Source: a virus
IMG/VR virus record: IMGVR_UViG_3300017991_000208
Location: 1 to 39,576 of that record
Strand: one strand, 5' to 3'
DNA: 39,576 bases
Every line of letters begins with the position of its first letter. Within the stretch, counting starts at the first letter, position 1. Of the stretch, positions 29,472 through 35,354 are shown in pieces. A program made the translations under genes and the position numbers. Under the pieces are notes generated by a model. The model was not told where the DNA came from and did no database searches. It saw nothing but the letters and a program-made list of their open reading frames with translations.

Positions 29472-29636
29472 TTACGCCTCCTTATAAATTGATTTTTGAT
29501 ATCCTTCTCTTTCTTCTTTTGTTCGGCTATTCCAGCAGTCATTACATAATACCGGATATCCATGTGGCTCTTCAAAATATATGCTACATTCAGCACAACA
29601 ATATCCTTCAATTATTAAATCAGCTATTTCTCCCAT
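29472..29636 (-). CDS. Small zinc-ribbon protein (54 aa)
   Basis: The protein is MGEIADLIIEGYCCAECSIY then FEEPHGYPVLCNDCWNSRT. It has C13/C14 and C17 followed by C30 and C33, a compact treble-type zinc site with the phage pattern C..C..YF..PHGYPVLC..C. A GGAGG site precedes ATG 29636. A longer reading in another frame over the same bases lacks any motif and is rejected. It overlaps the 74-residue gene by 17 bases. Function unknown. Confidence 0.7.
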   Translation of the reverse strand: MGEIADLIIEGYCCAECSIYFEEPHGYPVLCNDCWNSRTKEEREGYQKSIYKEA

Positions 29637-29844
29637 CTCTTACCTCCTTATTTTTATTTATTTCATAAAATTCTATTACTTTTTTGTATTTTTTAATTAT
29701 CTCATCAATCTCTTTAATATCTCCCTTTAATTGAACATTTAGTTTATTAATAGATTTTTCTAACTTAACTGCAATATTATGCAAATCATTTAATCTCTTT
29801 AATATACTTATCATATCATTTTTAATGTATACTAATATTTTCAT
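29620..29844 (-). CDS. Small coiled-coil protein (74 aa)
   Basis: Starts MKILVYIKNDMISILKRLND and is almost entirely helical coiled coil with heptad-like leucines (LHNIAVKLEKSINKLNVQLK, GDIKEIDEIIKKYKKVIEFY). Highly charged. No motif. Likely an oligomerising accessory protein. It overlaps the zinc-ribbon start. Confidence 0.6.
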   Translation of the reverse strand: MKILVYIKNDMISILKRLNDLHNIAVKLEKSINKLNVQLKGDIKEIDEIIKKYKKVIEFYEINKNKEVRDGRNS

Positions 29845-29855
29845 GTTCTCATCCT

Positions 29856-30113
29856 CTAAAATGGTATTTCGTCTCCATCATATTTTCTAGATCTAGATTT
29901 TGATTTCTTTTTATTCGGTTCAAATGCTCGTAGGCAATATTCGACTAAATTATATCCATATCTTTCCACAATTTCTGATAAGTAACTTAAACAATCGTTC
30001 ATTTCTTTCTCTTGAGCATGTTCTTCTTGTTGTTGTTTATATTCTAATTGTTCTTGTTGTAATGCTTGTTGATATTCATCTTCACTGCTATAATCCACTC
30101 TTTCAACTCCCAT
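29856..30113 (-). CDS. Glutamine-rich hypothetical protein (85 aa)
   Basis: Begins MGVERVDYSSEDEYQQALQQ and has a Q/E-rich helix (EQLEYKQQQEEHAQEKEMND), then a cysteine-containing helix (CLSYLSEIVERYGYNLVEYC) and a basic tail (NKKKSKSRSRKYDGDEIPF). The Q-rich helix suggests a coiled coil, and the tail may bind nucleic acid. The start overlaps the previous gene by 11 bases. Function unknown. Confidence 0.55.
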   Translation of the reverse strand: MGVERVDYSSEDEYQQALQQEQLEYKQQQEEHAQEKEMNDCLSYLSEIVERYGYNLVEYCLRAFEPNKKKSKSRSRKYDGDEIPF

Positions 30114-30474
30114 CCTTCTCCTCCTTCACCTTCCTTTTTAATTCTAACATTTCTGATATTAAACCCATTTGTAATAATGCCTTGCTTCCACTTTGAATTT
30201 TATCTTTTTCATATTTTTTTATCTCCTCATCAATCACCCTCAACACTCTTTCGCTTTCTGCATTCATTCCTTTATTATATCCCTCTCTTTGCCAAATAGC
30301 CCAAGCAGGAGTATTCCTTTCTCCTATGATCTTCTGCTCCAGCCATTCAGAATATTGTGTCCAATAATTATATGATTTTCGCCCATGTTCAAAAATAGCA
30401 TCTATATCTAATCTATCTTCAAATTTTTCAATTAATTCCTTTTCAAACTCTTTTCTCAATTCCTCAACTGTCAT
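30103..30474 (-). CDS. Hypothetical protein, tandem-paralogue group member (123 aa)
   Basis: Starts MTVEELRKEFEKELIEKFED, with a central GYNKGMNAESERVLRVIDEE and an end ELKRKVKEEKDGS. The GYN.GM..E...V..VIDEE and ELKRKVK pieces are shared, in order, with the two neighbouring proteins (30464-30721 and 30718-30987), so the three seem to descend from one gene. Mostly helical. No functional motif. Overlaps both neighbours. Confidence 0.6.
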   Translation of the reverse strand: MTVEELRKEFEKELIEKFEDRLDIDAIFEHGRKSYNYWTQYSEWLEQKIIGERNTPAWAIWQREGYNKGMNAESERVLRVIDEEIKKYEKDKIQSGSKALLQMGLISEMLELKRKVKEEKDGS

Positions 30475-30721
30475 TTTTCACCTTCCTTTTTAATCCTTCT
30501 TTTGCACTTTCAAATCCATCGCTAAATCCTTTAATATAACTTCCTGCACCACCCATGACAGAGTGCATATTATCAATCAGCCCCTCAATCCATTTCTGCA
30601 TTTCGTCAATGGCACAATTATAGCCTGCTGAATATAATTTATTTTTAGCATAAGCACAAGCTCCATCATATTTCAAAAATTTAATTACTCCTTCCTTTTT
30701 CTGTGGCTTCGGCTTATTCAT
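30464..30721 (-). CDS. Hypothetical protein, tandem-paralogue group member (85 aa)
   Basis: MNKPKPQKKEGVIKFLKYDG followed by GYNCAIDEMQKWIEGLIDNM and GYSDGFESAKEGLKRKVKND-like ending (its exact form is GFSDGFESAKEGLKRKVK). The AIDEMQKWIE..ID and ..LKRKVK blocks match the gene at 30718-30987, and a 30-base stretch is identical at DNA level (30584-30613 and 30835-30864). No function known. Overlaps neighbours by 4 and 11 bases. Confidence 0.65.
   Translation of the reverse strand: MNKPKPQKKEGVIKFLKYDGACAYAKNKLYSAGYNCAIDEMQKWIEGLIDNMHSVMGGAGSYIKGFSDGFESAKEGLKRKVKNDS
30584..30613 (-). repeat. 30-bp direct repeat, copy 1
   Basis: Identical to bases 30835-30864, encoding the EMQKWIE region of two adjacent paralogous genes. 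It marks a tandem gene duplication and could support recombination that deletes one copy. Confidence 0.85.
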
Positions 30722-30987
30722 TCTTTCACCTTCCTTTTTAATTCTTGTAATGCCTCTTTATATCCGGTTCTATAAACAACATCATGATACATATATTCTT
30801 TTTTAATTATTTTTATCTCTTCATCAATCAACCACTCAATCCATTTCTGCATTTCGTCAATGGCTTCATTATGCCCTTGATTCCAGTCAAGATTATACCA
30901 CCGAACTCTATCCTTTGTATGACTATATGTTCCATTGGTCATATCTGGATCACTTGTATATTCCGGCAATTTCTTCGGTCTCTCCAT
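30718..30987 (-). CDS. Hypothetical protein, tandem-paralogue group member (89 aa)
   Basis: Starts MERPKKLPEYTSDPDMTNGT and contains GHNEAIDEMQKWIEWLIDEE, then GYKEALQELKRKVKE. It is the clearest match to the 85-residue neighbour: the same ..AIDEMQKWIE.LID core and ELKRKVK end. Mostly helical and charged. It overlaps that neighbour by four bases. Function unknown. Confidence 0.65.
   Translation of the reverse strand: MERPKKLPEYTSDPDMTNGTYSHTKDRVRWYNLDWNQGHNEAIDEMQKWIEWLIDEEIKIIKKEYMYHDVVYRTGYKEALQELKRKVKE
30835..30864 (-). repeat. 30-bp direct repeat, copy 2
   Basis: Second copy of the repeat at 30584-30613, lying in the 89-residue paralogue. Confidence 0.85.
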
Positions 30988-30989
30988 GA

Positions 30990-31187
30990 TTATTTCTCCT
31001 CTTGCGTGCTTCTCAATAAATCAATATATTCCTTTTTCCAAAATTCAGCTTGAAACTTATAACACCTTGAAGCGCTTCTATACCCTTGCATTAATTCCCA
31101 TTGCCAAGCCCACATTGACCATCCCGATACTGTCAATATAAATCCAATTATCAAACTCCATATATATCTCTTTTTCCACTTATCCAT
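30990..31187 (-). CDS. Single-pass membrane protein (65 aa)
   Basis: I start at ATG 31187 (MDKWKKRYIWSLIIGFILTV), which has AAGGAGAAGAAGG just upstream; a longer in-frame reading to 31247 is only a run of arginines and lies inside the upstream gene. One hydrophobic helix (residues ~9-28), then a cytoplasm- or periplasm-exposed helical tail (SASRCYKFQAEFWKKEYIDL). Overlaps its upstream neighbour by eight bases. Function unknown. Confidence 0.6.
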   Translation of the reverse strand: MDKWKKRYIWSLIIGFILTVSGWSMWAWQWELMQGYRSASRCYKFQAEFWKKEYIDLLRSTQEEK

Positions 31188-31422
31188 CCTTCTTCTCCTT
31201 TGCATAACAATTCGTTGAATAATTTCCACTTGTCCATGTGATCTCATACCACGGTCTTATTGGATACGGATTAACCGGATACGGATATGGCTGTGGAATA
31301 TATTCTTTCTCTTTTTCAAAAATGTTTTTTAGCTCATGGTATAAACTTTTTGCCTCTGATTGTTCAAGTTCAATCTTTACTCCGTTTTTTGTCTTTATTA
31401 CAACTTTAATTTCTGCACTCAT
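31180..31422 (-). CDS. Hypothetical protein with Pro/Tyr-rich segment (80 aa)
   Basis: The first ~37 residues look like a small beta/alpha unit (MSAEIKVVIKTKNGVKIELE, QSEAKSLYHELKNIF), then a proline-tyrosine stretch (YIPQPYPYPVNPYPIRPWYE) and a polar end. The Pro/Tyr segment suggests a flexible linker or a binding motif. The start overlaps the 41-residue gene by four bases (ATGA). No function suggested. Confidence 0.6.
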   Translation of the reverse strand: MSAEIKVVIKTKNGVKIELEQSEAKSLYHELKNIFEKEKEYIPQPYPYPVNPYPIRPWYEITWTSGNYSTNCYAKEKKDG

Positions 31423-31544
31423 ACCTTCTCCTCCTTAACGCTATCCTTACATTGATCACAAACAACTTCTATCTCCTCCTTCACTCTCTTGATTATTTCA
31501 ATGGCTTTTTTAAGGCCATCTACAAGTATATCCAGAAACTGCAT
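31419..31544 (-). CDS. Very small helical protein with CxxC (41 aa)
   Basis: Reading from ATG 31544: MQFLDILVDGLKKAIEIIKR, then VKEEIEVVCDQCKDSVKEEK. A single helix with a C-D-Q-C pair near the end. The start lies within the end of the 69-residue gene, without a strong ribosome site, so it would be coupled; the stop overlaps the next gene's ATG. A GTG start further inside is possible. Moderate confidence only. Confidence 0.45.
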   Translation of the reverse strand: MQFLDILVDGLKKAIEIIKRVKEEIEVVCDQCKDSVKEEKV

Positions 31545-31719
31545 TGAAATAATTCGCCAATTTCAATAACTTCTCTTTTTCTCTTTGTCCACTATAATGC
31601 AATATTCTTTCATGCTTACGTCCATAGCAATCAATCATATCTAAAGAACCCCACTCATCCCCATTACATTCTGGATGTTTGTTTGCACTTAAAAACATTT
31701 TTGCTTTTTCATTACCCAC
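31510..31719 (-). CDS. Hypothetical protein (69 aa)
   Basis: Starts MGNEKAKMFLSANKHPECNG then DEWGSLDMIDCYGRKHERIL and ends with a helix and GYTCRWP. Three cysteines with His/Asp might form a metal site, but there is no clean pattern. A ribosome site in a conserved TGGAGGTG spacer precedes it. Function unknown. Confidence 0.55.
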   Translation of the reverse strand: MGNEKAKMFLSANKHPECNGDEWGSLDMIDCYGRKHERILHYSGQREKEKLLKLANYFNAVSGYTCRWP

Positions 31720-31731
31720 ACTACACCTCCA

Positions 31732-31866
31732 TTATTTAATATTTATTAATTCAAAATAATTATATTCATAATTAAATTTATATACTGCTGTTTTGACATC
31801 ACCTGTTTTTTCTCCAATAGAATAAATGTAATACATATATCCATCAGTAGTTGTCAATGTCACCAT
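31732..31866 (-). CDS. Small strand-rich protein (44 aa)
   Basis: ATG 31866 has GGAGGTGGAG directly upstream. Product MVTLTTTDGYMYYIYSIGEK, then TGDVKTAVYKFNYEYNYFEL and INIK. It would be a short beta hairpin pair, tyrosine-rich. No motif. The excellent ribosome site argues for translation. Confidence 0.6.
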   Translation of the reverse strand: MVTLTTTDGYMYYIYSIGEKTGDVKTAVYKFNYEYNYFELINIK

Positions 31867-31921
31867 ACTCCACCTCCATTATTTAGACTTCAGCTTTCTC
31901 TATCTTATTCATGGCTTCTCC
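31867..31921 (-). repeat. Inter-gene linker repeat, copy 1
   Basis: Minus-strand order: end of a gene as GAGAAGCCATGA, then a mini-ORF, AAGTCTAAATAATGG and the AGGTGGAGT ribosome site. It is nearly the same as 32122-32175, with partial copies near 32635, 31719 and 32447. It joins unrelated small genes. Confidence 0.75.
31883..31912 (-). other. Nine-codon mini-ORF
   Basis: Reads MNKIEKAEV then stop. The ATG overlaps the stop of the 70-residue gene (CCATGA) and has GGAGAAG upstream. It may be a remnant of a deleted gene, or a leader/mini-peptide. Its counterpart at 32134-32166 reads MNKTELLKSK. Confidence 0.4.
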
Positions 31922-32121
31922 TGTCCTACAGATTCCAACCATTTCTCTACTGGTTCATTCATCCACGCTTTCAATGCTCTATCAAATTCGCCATTATCCT
32001 CTGAAATAATTTTTTCATCCATACTCCCACAACTTGTACATCCTTTGAGTTTAACTGTGTCCGGAAAATAACAATTCTTTTTTCCGCAACCAAGACACCT
32101 AACAATTCTATATTTATTCAC
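31909..32121 (-). CDS. Small zinc-ribbon protein (70 aa)
   Basis: MNKYRIVRCLGCGKKNCYFP then DTVKLKGCTSCGSMDEKII. C9/C12 and C28/C31 make the zinc ribbon (C17 is an extra). The second half is acidic and helical (GEFDRALKAWMNEPVEKWLE). Its end uses the shared GAGAAGCCATGA linker. The protein could bind nucleic acid or regulate; no specific function known. Confidence 0.7.
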   Translation of the reverse strand: MNKYRIVRCLGCGKKNCYFPDTVKLKGCTSCGSMDEKIISEDNGEFDRALKAWMNEPVEKWLESVGQEKP

Positions 32122-32175
32122 ACTCCACCTCCATTATTTAGACTTCAGTAACTCTGTCTTATTCATGGCTTCTCC
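32122..32175 (-). repeat. Inter-gene linker repeat, copy 2
   Basis: Nearly identical to 31867-31921 (the central few bases differ). Contains the mini-ORF MNKTELLKSK, the TAAATAATGG stretch and the AGGTGGAGT ribosome site of the 70-residue gene. Confidence 0.75.
32134..32166 (-). other. Ten-codon mini-ORF
   Basis: MNKTELLKSK then stop. Its LLKSK end and following bases match the end of the 137-residue gene at 32645-33058, so the mini-ORF looks like an internal-deletion remnant that keeps the first and last codons of a gene. Translation is possible (GGAGAAG upstream) but not shown. Confidence 0.4.
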
Positions 32176-32447
32176 TTAATCAATTTAAAGAATCCATAAC
32201 CCCAGCTTGCAGACCATCTCCATCCTTCTTTCTTTCTTTTTGCAATATATTCATTCCACTTTTTTTCGTCTTCCTCATTATCGTATCGAACATAAGGCAT
32301 ATTCCAATCCAATAAAATAGCATCACCGTTATCCCCCTCTATTATAACTTCATCACAACCAAATTCCCTGAACCCCTCTGTCCAAGACTTTCCTACAAAA
32401 TTACCTAATTCTATATTTTTTCCCTTTGGTTTTATCTTTACTTTCAC
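32163..32447 (-). CDS. Hypothetical protein (94 aa)
   Basis: Starts MKVKIKPKGKNIELGNFVGK, with SWTEGFREFGCDEVIIEGDN and a tryptophan-rich end (KKEGWRWSASWGYGFFKLIK). A small beta-rich fold with an acidic centre. Not recognised. Start preceded by the conserved AATGGAGGTGGAGT spacer. Function unknown. Confidence 0.6.
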   Translation of the reverse strand: MKVKIKPKGKNIELGNFVGKSWTEGFREFGCDEVIIEGDNGDAILLDWNMPYVRYDNEEDEKKWNEYIAKRKKEGWRWSASWGYGFFKLIKEKP

Positions 32448-32475
32448 ACTCCACCTCCATTATCCTCTTTCTTTT

Positions 32476-32631
32476 TTATTTACTGCTTATCCACATATTT
32501 AAAAATCCAATTAATAAAACCCATATAGAGCCTGATAACTTAAAATTTGATTCCTGAATTATCCCAATTGTATACATTACCATACTAACAACAATACAAA
32601 TCATTCCGATTACCATATTTAATGCCCTCAT
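32476..32631 (-). CDS. Two-pass small membrane protein (51 aa)
   Basis: MRALNMVIGMICIVVSMVMY then TIGIIQESNFKLSGSIWVLL and IGFLNMWISSK: two hydrophobic helices joined by a short polar loop. ATG 32631 has GGAGGTGG in the conserved linker just upstream. Small membrane peptides of this kind may act in lysis, host-membrane effects or exclusion; nothing specific can be said. Confidence 0.6.
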   Translation of the reverse strand: MRALNMVIGMICIVVSMVMYTIGIIQESNFKLSGSIWVLLIGFLNMWISSK

Positions 32632-32634
32632 ACA

Positions 32635-32662
32635 TCCACCTCCATTATTTAGACTTCAGTAA
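32635..32662 (-). repeat. Inter-gene linker repeat, partial copy 3
   Basis: The TTACTGAAGTCTAAATAATG stretch followed by GAGGTGGA at the end of the 137-residue gene repeats the corresponding part of the linker copies at 31867 and 32122. It lacks the GAGAAGCCATGA part. Confidence 0.65.
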
Positions 32663-33058
32663 TCCATTGTCTTTAAGATAGATCCACATCTTTGCAAGGG
32701 CATTGCAGAGTTTTTTATCTACAAAGCTTACCTTTTCATCATTGATATAAAGAGTTCTTTCTTCCCACCTATCTTTATAAAAACATTCTGATTCTTTTTC
32801 ATATATTCTCAAATCAAGATAAAAATCATCATACACATCATTTTCCAATACTTTCGGCAACTCCATCAATAGTTCTTCGGCTGTGGGTGCTGAATATTTA
32901 TCTACATTACAATTCTTTGCTGTAGTTCTATCAAAAAGAACGACACCATCAGAAGGTCTTTTGGCTATAACCCATATCCATAATCCATCCTGCCTAAATC
33001 CCTTTTCCTTTAAACTCTTGCTTATCTCTAAATCGCAACAAATGTTTTCTAATTCCAT
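32645..33058 (-). CDS. Phage hypothetical protein, common family (137 aa)
   Basis: Begins MELENICCDLEISKSLKEKG then FRQDGLWIWVIAK, and later YSAPTAEELLMELPKVLEN and a final CNALAKMWIYLKDNGLLKSK. The layout (C..LE.SK.LKE.G...., YSAPTAEEL...LP, and LA.AL..M.I.L...GL) matches a small protein common in phages and prophages of several bacterial groups, without known function. Its upstream region is the GC-rich RNA-like segment. The end matches the linker repeat. Confidence 0.7.
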   Translation of the reverse strand: MELENICCDLEISKSLKEKGFRQDGLWIWVIAKRPSDGVVLFDRTTAKNCNVDKYSAPTAEELLMELPKVLENDVYDDFYLDLRIYEKESECFYKDRWEERTLYINDEKVSFVDKKLCNALAKMWIYLKDNGLLKSK

Positions 33059-33075
33059 ACCTACCTCCTTAAATC

Positions 33076-33302
33076 AGCCGAGCGGCTACAGCCGTTGAAC
33101 CTCCGCTTTCGATTTTTCTACTCGCTACCGGGTACCGTTTAAAGCACTGCTCCGCTCGACCTTTGACAGATACTCTGTCTTATTATTTCAGGCGGTGCTG
33201 ACGGAGACACCCAGTCAACCCTCTGGACTTACGCCTTATAAGTCGTGTGAACCCTATAATTATAGGTTGCTTATAATTATATTTCTGCTACGATTTCCCG
33301 CC
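33076..33302 (-). ncRNA. GC-rich, highly structured RNA candidate (~227 nt)
   Basis: About 95 of 180 bases between 33075 and 33254 are G/C, far above the AT-rich surroundings, with no coding frame. The minus-strand RNA can form: a 10-bp stem closing 33076-33161 (GGTCGAGCGG with CCGCTCGGCT, two G-U pairs that exist only on this strand); hairpins GACAGA/TCTGTC (33165-33179) and GACTTA/TAAGTC (33226-33244); CCAG/CTGG (33211-33226); palindrome CCTATAATTATAGG (33253-33266); and GGCGG/CCGCC enclosing 33191-33302. It sits in front of the 137-residue gene, whose ribosome site follows. A regulatory or virus-specific RNA is plausible; I match it to no known family. Confidence 0.6.
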
Positions 33303-33327
33303 AACACCTTATTTGATTTTAAAAGAA

Positions 33328-33711
33328 CTATTTCTTATTCGCTATCTTGCCTGCTTTAATCCAGTTTGACTTGATCCAATCCGTCAAAACATATCGTCTA
33401 TTAATCAGCCAAATAAACCTAGAGATTAAAAGAGTCAAAATTCCAAATGCTACTAATGAAATAGATCCTGTCAATATTCTGTTGTCAACAAATTGCGAAA
33501 TCATAATATCACCCTTTTCAACAAAAAGATTAGCTCCAGTTAAATTCCATATTGGTAATGTCATCCACCCAAGACTAAAAAGCAAACCCAATATAACCGA
33601 TGCAACTACCCCCATTATTAATACAGCTATCAAAAAATACCCTATCCATTTAAATAGAAATTTACCAATCTCCCACAACTTCAACCCTATAAATATCAAT
33701 ACTCTTTTCAT
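33328..33711 (-). CDS. Membrane protein (127 aa)
   Basis: Three hydrophobic segments: one within MKRVLIFIGLKLWEIGKFLF/KWIGYFLIAVLIMGVVASVI, one around ASVILGLLFSLGWM, and one around SISLVAFGILTLLISRFIWL, ending in a basic tail (DWIKSNWIKAGKIANKK). No signal of a holin or transporter family. Start overlaps the 76-residue gene (ATGA). Function unknown; it ends just before the GC-rich RNA-like segment. Confidence 0.6.
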   Translation of the reverse strand: MKRVLIFIGLKLWEIGKFLFKWIGYFLIAVLIMGVVASVILGLLFSLGWMTLPIWNLTGANLFVEKGDIMISQFVDNRILTGSISLVAFGILTLLISRFIWLINRRYVLTDWIKSNWIKAGKIANKK

Positions 33712-33938
33712 GTTCCCTCCTCTTCTATAAAATCTTTTAAAATTCCTATCTTTTTTACTTCATCATCATAATTAAATGAATAATTTTTTTGTGTTATCAT
33801 ACTTGTTGCTCTTCCATTTTCGTTTTTAACAAATGCGCTTATCCCTTGTTTCTTACTAGAAGGAAGTATCTTTACAAATACATCTTCAGCATTTAAATTT
33901 ATAAATGTACATATTTCATTATCTTTAATCTTTTTCAT
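33708..33938 (-). CDS. Hypothetical protein (76 aa)
   Basis: MKKIKDNEICTFINLNAEDV then FVKILPSSKKQGISAFVKNE and a C-terminal helix (YDDEVKKIGILKDFIEEEGT). Mixed strand/helix. It overlaps the membrane-protein gene by four bases and has AAGGAATAAAA-type ribosome sequence upstream. No function known. Confidence 0.55.
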   Translation of the reverse strand: MKKIKDNEICTFINLNAEDVFVKILPSSKKQGISAFVKNENGRATSMITQKNYSFNYDDEVKKIGILKDFIEEEGT

Positions 33939-33998
33939 TTTTTATTCCTTCTATCTTTGGAACTAAATATTCTTTTTTCAAATTCTTTTTCTTTTATA

Positions 33999-34370
33999 TT
34001 ATTTTCCTTTTAATAACTCTGGATTTTCGTATATGTTTCCGATTACTTTCATAAGTCCTACAAGATTAAATACAGCATAATTTTGAAACACAGTATCATT
34101 TTTCTTTATTGTAAACATTGTATTTTCCCGAATAATTTCCGTTACCGTTGTCCCTCTTTTTGTCTTTCCTCTTGTCCAATCATATTTAATTATATCCCCC
34201 TCATATATTTCAACACCATTCTTATCATGAAGCCCTATATATTGCATAGCCGTATCATTGGTTCCGCCATAATGAGTTGATTGAGACAACCATCCTTTTG
34301 AATTAATATTGACATCATAATACATTCTTTTTAAACCAGTGTGCCAAGCCCTGAATTTAACCTCTTTCAT
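33999..34370 (-). CDS. YopX-family protein, first of two paralogues (123 aa)
   Basis: The N-terminus MKEVKFRAWHTGLKRMYYDV, the central MQYIGLHDKNGVEIYEGDII and the end VIGNIYENPELL are the three conserved blocks of the YopX family (kFR.W......M...., QYTGLkDKnGkeIyEGDIv, ViGNiyEnpeLl). YopX proteins are abundant in phages and prophages; their function is not established. Adjacent to a second YopX gene. Confidence 0.85.
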   Translation of the reverse strand: MKEVKFRAWHTGLKRMYYDVNINSKGWLSQSTHYGGTNDTAMQYIGLHDKNGVEIYEGDIIKYDWTRGKTKRGTTVTEIIRENTMFTIKKNDTVFQNYAVFNLVGLMKVIGNIYENPELLKGK

Positions 34371-34371
34371 T

Positions 34372-34749
34372 TCATTCCTCCTCCCTCAATTCTGGATTTT
34401 CATATATGTTTCCGATTACTTCACAAAAACTTGCTTCGGGTCTTACTTCTCCTACATCATCATCTTCATATAGAGGACATAACAACTTCGCAAAAGGTGA
34501 AAACCCACATAAACTATTATCCCATTCTACTTTTTCTATATCTTTAGTAAAAGGATAGTTTCCAAGTCTAACAATATCCCCTTCATATATCTCTTTGCCA
34601 TTCTTATCCTTAAGCCCTGTGTATTGCATAAGAATACAAACTTTTCTTGGATGTATTGAATCTTCAGCGACATGATCTTCATTAAATTCATATACGGCAA
34701 ACATCCTTTTTTGTTCTTTCTCCCATACTCGAAATTTAATCTCTTTCAT
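34372..34749 (-). CDS. YopX-family protein, second paralogue (125 aa)
   Basis: MKEIKFRVWEKEQKRMFAVY, MQYTGLKDKNGKEIYEGDIV and FCEVIGNIYENPELREEE give full YopX blocks. The middle (IEKVEWDNSLCGFSPFAKLL) differs from its neighbour, so the two likely specialised after duplication. AGGAG precedes the ATG, and a promoter-like pair lies upstream at 34769-34796. Confidence 0.85.
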   Translation of the reverse strand: MKEIKFRVWEKEQKRMFAVYEFNEDHVAEDSIHPRKVCILMQYTGLKDKNGKEIYEGDIVRLGNYPFTKDIEKVEWDNSLCGFSPFAKLLCPLYEDDDVGEVRPEASFCEVIGNIYENPELREEE

Positions 34750-34768
34750 AACATTCTCCTATAATATA

Positions 34769-34796
34769 ATTATATACTATTCATATTTTTTTTAAA
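34769..34796 (-). promoter_or_regulatory. Possible promoter for the YopX genes
   Basis: Minus strand TTTAAA (34791-34796), 16-bp spacer, TATAAT (34769-34774) within TAGTATATAATTA, the same -10 context as the 14.4-kb promoter. It lies just upstream of the AGGAG site of the second YopX gene. AT-rich sequence makes chance matches likely, so confidence is low. Confidence 0.35.
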
Positions 34797-34800
34797 CACT

Positions 34801-34974
34801 TTAATATTTTTTATCTTTACTTAAATAATATATATTATTATCAAAATAATTTTCTTCATAGCTCCTTAATTTTGTGCTTCTAATTTCTTTCCTATGTTCA
34901 AAATAAACAGTGATCACAGATAATCCTATAGAAATAACAATAATCAATCCTAATATAAATATATAGAAAATCAT
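34801..34974 (-). CDS. Single-pass membrane protein (57 aa)
   Basis: I use ATG 34974 (MIFYIFILGLIIVISIGLSV), preceded by GGGAGGTTTTAAT; a longer in-frame reading from 35043 has no good site. One transmembrane helix at the N-terminus, then a charged tail (YFEHRKEIRSTKLRSYEENY). Function unknown. Confidence 0.6.
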   Translation of the reverse strand: MIFYIFILGLIIVISIGLSVITVYFEHRKEIRSTKLRSYEENYFDNNIYYLSKDKKY

Positions 34975-34990
34975 ATTAAAACCTCCCTGA

Positions 34991-35173
34991 TTAAAATGAG
35001 TATATACCACCAATATTTGGTTGTTCAAAATCAAACTCTTCAAAGTGTGTTCCTTTTACTTTTTTAATAGTTATTATAGTCTCATCAGTAATTTTCACAC
35101 CAGTATTTTTGAATGCTTCAAGAGTTTCTAAAAGATCTTTATCTTTGATGTTCTTATACTTTATTCTTTTCAT
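34991..35173 (-). CDS. Hypothetical protein (60 aa)
   Basis: MKRIKYKNIKDKDLLETLEA, then FKNTGVKITDETIITIKKVK and a polar end GGIYSF. Small mixed helix/strand protein with a basic start. It ends 16 bases before the membrane-protein ATG and has AAGGAG upstream. No function known. Confidence 0.55.
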   Translation of the reverse strand: MKRIKYKNIKDKDLLETLEAFKNTGVKITDETIITIKKVKGTHFEEFDFEQPNIGGIYSF

Positions 35174-35184
35174 TTTTTAACTCC

Positions 35185-35346
35185 TTATTCATTTTTTTTA
35201 CTACTTGTTTTGCTTTTTTTCTTTTCAAGACCAGAATCTAATAGTGTATTGCATCTTTTACAAATTGTTCCATAACCATATTTGTATGGCCATATTGTTC
35301 TTATTACTTCCCATTTGTGCTTACATATAGATTTAATTCTCTTCAT
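35185..35346 (-). CDS. Small zinc-binding-type protein (53 aa)
   Basis: MKRIKSICKHKWEVIRTIWP, then YKYGYGTICKRCNTLLDSGL and a lysine-rich tail. Cys8 and His10, with the later ICKRC (C29/C32), fit a small Cys/His zinc site as in short phage ribbons beginning with CKHKW. It has TGAGGT-type ribosome sequence upstream, and AAGGAG of the next gene overlaps its stop. Function unknown. Confidence 0.65.
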   Translation of the reverse strand: MKRIKSICKHKWEVIRTIWPYKYGYGTICKRCNTLLDSGLEKKKSKTSSKKNE

Positions 35347-35354
35347 ATTTTACC

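Noticed and set aside
29426-29611. A 61-codon minus-strand frame overlapping the 54-residue zinc-ribbon gene
   Set aside because: It has no motif or good ribosome site, while the overlapping frame has conserved CC..C...PHGYPVLC..C and GGAGG.
33190-33280. Group I intron-like R (GTTCACACGACTTA) and S (AAGGCGTAAGTCC) elements
   Set aside because: The two halves are separated by only 7 bases, with no room for P3 and P8, and no clear P or Q elements. A simple hairpin explains them.
33347-33730. Plus-strand 127-codon frame opposite the membrane-protein gene
   Set aside because: It mirrors the membrane gene's frame, has no ribosome site and would be the only plus-strand gene. The same reasoning removes other plus-strand frames, such as those at 25441-25791, 8912-9241 and 1763-2137.
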